NCBI RefSeq assembly: GCF_008831285.2 | Contig: NW_022204773.1 | Span: 1-23,256 of the forward strand | DNA: 23,256 nt | Direction: 5' to 3' | From: Nymphaea colorata | Taxonomy: Eukaryota > Streptophyta > Magnoliopsida > Nymphaeales > Nymphaeaceae | Part shown: positions 20,361 through 23,256 of the stretch, one piece after another | Numbering within the stretch: the stretch's first letter is position 1 | How the letters are laid out: the number at the start of each line of letters is the position of its first letter | Notes under the pieces: generated by a model | Told to the model about the DNA's origin: nothing | Database searches by the model: none | What the model saw: the letters and a program-made list of their open reading frames with translations, nothing else | Translations under genes and position numbers: made by a program

Positions 20361-21579
20361 TTGCTCATGAAATGCATATTTATGAGGACCATTTTTCATA
20401 TATGTTGTACTAGCAAGATGATAGTTCTGATGTCCAAGTTGATGTTAGTTGGAGGTCTAGTCATAACTTAGTTTTTCTCAAACTTCCAACAATAGATACT
20501 TTAACTTTATTAATTGTCAGGAGGAGGAGGTCAAAGGGATCAACTAAAGGGTAGCAGAGGAATGGAGGAGGAGCAATCACAGACATGGAAGGGAAGAAAG
20601 GTAGCTTCCTTTTTCTTTTCCTACCACCACTCTCCTCTTTCCTATCTTCTCCATTGTCGAACTATTACCTCACTTCGTCATTCCCCGATTTCCTCCAACA
20701 TGCATAGCATCATCTAGTTGTAAAGATGCTTCTTGTTGCTGTCATAGTATTTTAGAAGAGGAAAATAATAATTTTTTTTTCTGGAGTTGCCATCACCATA
20801 TTCATATGACACTACCTCTACCTGTTGAAATAACCTTGAAGAGGAGGCTCACTTATAATGCTTATTATCTATACATTGTCCTCTTATAACTAAATAACTA
20901 AATGCATAGAATGAACAATATTTTGGTAAATGTAATCTCATCATTGAAGAGCCCTTTTCTGCTCATTTTACCATTCCTTTTTTGCAAATAGATTGCATGA
21001 TTTTGTTGCCTACTTTTAATTAAGATGCAGATTCCAAGTTTGGTTATTGTTGATGATTTGGTCTGTGAATATTAGTGAAATACTATTTTCTCTTTACCAT
21101 GTTCATGTTTGATTTTGTTGTCTAACAAGCAAGAGAAAGACTGAATTTGTGGGTTGTTGAAGTCCAACATTAATATTTAAATGTCAGAATTTCAATTGTT
21201 TTATCATCAAATAAGTCTTTTATAATTCTAAAATTAAAAGTCTAGATTGTTAAACACAAATACTATGCTTTTTTCCCTCAGATTTGATCTGAGAGGTTTC
21301 CGAATCTGTGATAAGAATGTATGACCTTTTGATGGTCATTATTACATAATGTTGGATTTATCTCTCTTCCTCCCATGCTACAGAGTAATGTAGTTGGCAT
21401 GGTAGTTGTCTGCAAGGTGAGTCTCTTAGTTCCTATCCCTTCCTCTCTCCCACCCTCTCTCAAAGTTGCTTTCTATCATTGGCGTTCAGATTAATAAGCA
21501 CAAGAGCAAGCTGTCTATAATAAATGGAGATCAAAATCTATGGAGGAAGGCTGAGCAAATTTTTAGTTGACCTATAAGT
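20361..21579. other. Stretch without firm gene
   Basis: Two exon-like pieces with good borders appear but are unrecognised. One at about 20520-20600 has GAGGAGGAGG at its start and AAGAAAG|GTAG at its end. A 33-bp piece at about 21384-21416 is preceded by a pyrimidine tract and CATGCTACAG, is followed by GTGAGT, and reads SNVVGMVVVCK. Not enough to call a gene. Confidence 0.3.
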
Positions 21580-21890
21580 GAGTTCACTTTCACTTATTTA
21601 GGGCTGCCTATGCAACTCTTATAGATCATAAAAGTGGCCTCTAACCCCATTTTAGATAAGATTCAAAAGAAGCTCTGATCATGGACGGGTACTTATTTAT
21701 CCTTTCCTAGGAGTACTACTTAATCATGTGCTAGCCATGGTTCTATCTTTTTGTATGTCGGTCTACATGCTGCCCACAAGCATAGACAAGAATAATAATG
21801 ATATTGTGAGGAGATTTCTATGGTCTGGTACCCTCAACGAAGACAAACACCATCTTGTTCGGTGGAGGAGGCCTATCGATTCCAGCCTTA
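21580..21890 (+). pseudogene. L1-type LINE reverse transcriptase remnant
   Basis: The translated sequence matches the region after the catalytic core of plant LINE reverse transcriptases. One frame reads EFTFTYLGLPM, then after a stop NPILDKIQKKL and SWTG. A second frame reads VLSFCMSVYMLPTSIDK and DIVRRFLWSG, then HHLVRW. These correspond to the family's FTYLGLPL, LDKIQKKLSSWKG, LPKSI and IIRRFLWSG blocks. Two or more stops and at least one frameshift are present, and the catalytic YADD part, the endonuclease and the 3' tail are missing. It is a 5'-truncated, decayed insertion on the plus strand. The downstream GGLGL part of the family is not recognisable. Confidence 0.9.
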
Positions 21891-21907
21891 CAGCTGGTTA
21901 ACGCTAG

Positions 21908-22410
21908 TCGTTTGTTCTAATAGCATTTGGGTGCTGGTACTTGTTAATCCTACCAGCCATCATAAAAGATGGAATCAAGGCAATCACATGGCAAATTAGA
22001 CTCTCAATCAATCACATACAAGTTGATCCCTTACCATGGTTGCAATTTCTTCTGCACCTTATGAATGACTTAGAATCCACATTGCCTTAGTGATGGGTCC
22101 AAGCTGCAATGGAAATCCATGATATTGAAAGAGAGGTCGCTTACTAACTGTTGAAGAGCCAACTAGAAACAAAATGTGAGCTCCTCATTCTCAATAATGA
22201 CGAAAGTCTTTGTTTTGCTATTGATTGGCTATAGGCACAACAAATAGAAAACCATGAACATTTGCTATTGAGTCATGCTACCACAATGCAAATTGTCATC
22301 CACATACTGCAACATGTATCATGTAGAATCATGGAGCTCCATTAGTTGAAGATGAGATGCAACAGATGCCCTTTTTAGAAGTATGAATAACCTTTCTGCA
22401 AACAATGTTG
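21908..22410 (+). pseudogene. Unidentified decayed reading frame next to a 3' LTR
   Basis: One frame stays readable for about 165 codons, interrupted only by isolated stops: TAG-TGA near 22087, then TAA, TAG, TAG, TAG, TAA and TGA. Readable parts include AIIKDGIKAITWQIR, AAMEIHDIEREVAY, LLKSQLETKCELLIL, ATTMQIVIHILQHVS and KMRCNRCPF. Several stops could derive from CAG or CAA by C-to-T change. The frame ends just before the polypurine tract of the LTR at 22424, so it may be the 3' end of a retrotransposon's internal coding region. I do not recognise the protein, and homology would be needed to assign it. Confidence 0.45.
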
Positions 22411-22423
22411 AACAAAAAAAGGG
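22411..22423 (+). promoter_or_regulatory. Polypurine tract of an LTR retrotransposon
   Basis: AACAAAAAAAGGG lies directly before TGTTAACACCCC. This is the arrangement of a polypurine tract and the start of a 3' LTR on the plus strand. Confidence 0.65.
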
Positions 22424-22622
22424 TGTTAACACCCCAAATTTTTTTCACCCTAATCGATTGAAGCAATGTCAAAATTTTACAAAAGAATTGTGAAAAATTG
22501 CAATTTCAAAGTCAATTTCGAATCTAAACACAATTTAGATTCAAATCATGAATTTGATTCATGACACGAATCTCAATGCAGATTACGAGTCCAAACTATG
22601 TCCAAATTAGGATTTGAAATTT

Positions 22623-22705
22623 AAATCCAATTACAAATGTCATTTGAAATTCAAATCCAATTATAAATGTCATTTGAAATCCAAATCCGATTGCAAAATT
22701 CAAAT
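22623..22705. repeat. 30-bp tandem repeat inside the LTR
   Basis: AAATCCAATTACAAATGTCA followed by TTTGAAATTC (22623-22652) is repeated with two changes at 22653-22682, and partly again to about 22705. Confidence 0.9.
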
Positions 22706-22758
22706 TTCGATTTAAATATGAGAATTGGATCTAATCCGGTCTAGAATGATATGTGGGA

Positions 22759-22770
22759 CCCACATGTGGG
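22759..22770. repeat. 12-bp palindrome in the LTR
   Basis: CCCACATGTGGG is perfectly self-complementary and extends with one mismatch to GGGACCCACATGTGGGCCCC. Confidence 0.85.
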
Positions 22771-22914
22771 CCCCACCTAACTCGTGTGGTCAGAAGCCCA
22801 CCCTTTTCCAAAAATATCTTTCCTCAATTAAATAAAAAAATCATTTTCAAAATTAAAAGAATAAGGGTTGAGAGGAAAAGAGAGACATTAATCTCTCTCC
22901 CTCTCTTAGATTCG

Positions 22915-23256
22915 AAGGCATTCTTAACAACATATGAAGGAAAACACAACCAAACTAGCAGCCACCATGCGGCCAATCCCACTTTTTCCTTTGACTGTCT
23001 TCTTCCCTTCTCCCTCATTAGGTGAACCAACAAAAGGAAGTTTATGCCTCTGGATTTGGGTGTGGGGGGATATTGCGAAGTGTAAGCATGACTTGTTCCA
23101 CAGTCCAGTTGGGGCAAAGTTAAGCTGCATGAAACTGATAAAAGTATTAAAATCATTTCTCGATGGTAGAACACAGGAAGATGACAAGACTATAATCCGA
23201 GAAAAATAGAAAAACTGTTGAAGTTTCACAAAGGAGGGTCTGATTTGTAGCATGAA
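22915..23256. repeat. Terminal direct repeat, right copy
   Basis: Second copy of 1-341, same orientation, one base longer overall (two single-base gains and one loss). It ends exactly where the window ends, at the base corresponding to position 341. Confidence 0.95.

Larger units (their letters stand above)
22424..23256 (+). mobile_element. Start of a Ty3/gypsy-type LTR, runs off the window
   Basis: Starts TGTTAACACCCCAAATTTTT, the usual start of many plant Ty3/gypsy LTRs. It continues with ATCCAA/TTTGAAAT-rich sequence and a GTGGGACCC.ACATGTGGGCC near-palindrome (about 22753-22774) of the sort common in the upstream part of such LTRs. A pyrimidine/purine-rich stretch at 22870-22914 could be near the transcription start. 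The 3' end is not in the window, and the terminal repeat copy (22915-23256) would lie inside it or beyond it. Confidence 0.6.

Noticed and set aside
22753-23253. Overlapping 90-116-codon frames on both strands at the right end, and their counterparts at 52-338
   Set aside because: The indels between the two terminal copies change the protein reading, no motif is recognisable, and both strands are open equally.
1-23256. tRNA, rRNA, CRISPR or plastid/mitochondrial insert
   Set aside because: No tRNA B-box with cloverleaf context, no rRNA segment, no regularly spaced identical repeats with unique spacers, and no recognisable organellar gene were seen on reading both strands.

Overview
The window looks like a gene-poor, repeat-rich stretch of a plant nuclear genome, probably a large one. 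It is AT-rich and has plant-type introns and splice sites. It carries plant LTR-retrotransposon termini with an initiator-Met-tRNA primer site, a Tourist-like MITE, an En/Spm-type (CACTA) transposase remnant, an L1-type LINE remnant and long TA microsatellites. I see no intact protein-coding gene, tRNA, rRNA or CRISPR array, and nothing bacterial or organellar.

Layout. The first 341 bases return almost unchanged as the last 342, so the sequence can be closed into a circle or a 22.9-kb tandem unit. Minus-strand positions 2028-2453 hold two broken exons of the ER translocon gene SEC61 alpha, the clearest cellular-gene remnant, and part of one exon is duplicated next to it. Positions 2.6-7.2 kb are dominated by local repeats: a 159-bp tandem pair, a higher-order minisatellite at 4.84-5.35 kb, a cluster of palindromic units at 5.85-6.1 kb, and purine-rich DNA with TA microsatellites. 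Positions 7.56-9.34 kb look like a minus-strand LTR with a GC-rich upstream half and a TATA box.

Positions 9456-10777 are a plus-strand transposase pseudogene (plant transposase Ptta/En/Spm, Transposase_24) whose five exons and short introns are still visible. An unrecognised cluster of exon-like pieces lies at 12.2-13.1 kb. At 14319-14764 there is a complete TRIM element: two short LTRs, a primer-binding site, a polypurine tract and a perfect 5-bp target duplication. A Tourist-like MITE with a TTA target duplication occupies 17698-18651.

The right end has a LINE reverse-transcriptase remnant (21.58-21.89 kb), then an unidentified stop-riddled reading frame. This is followed by a polypurine tract and the start of a Ty3/gypsy-style LTR at 22424 that runs off the window.

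The parts do not form a pathway. They read as successive insertions of mobile elements and their decay, with one captured or left-over host gene fragment.
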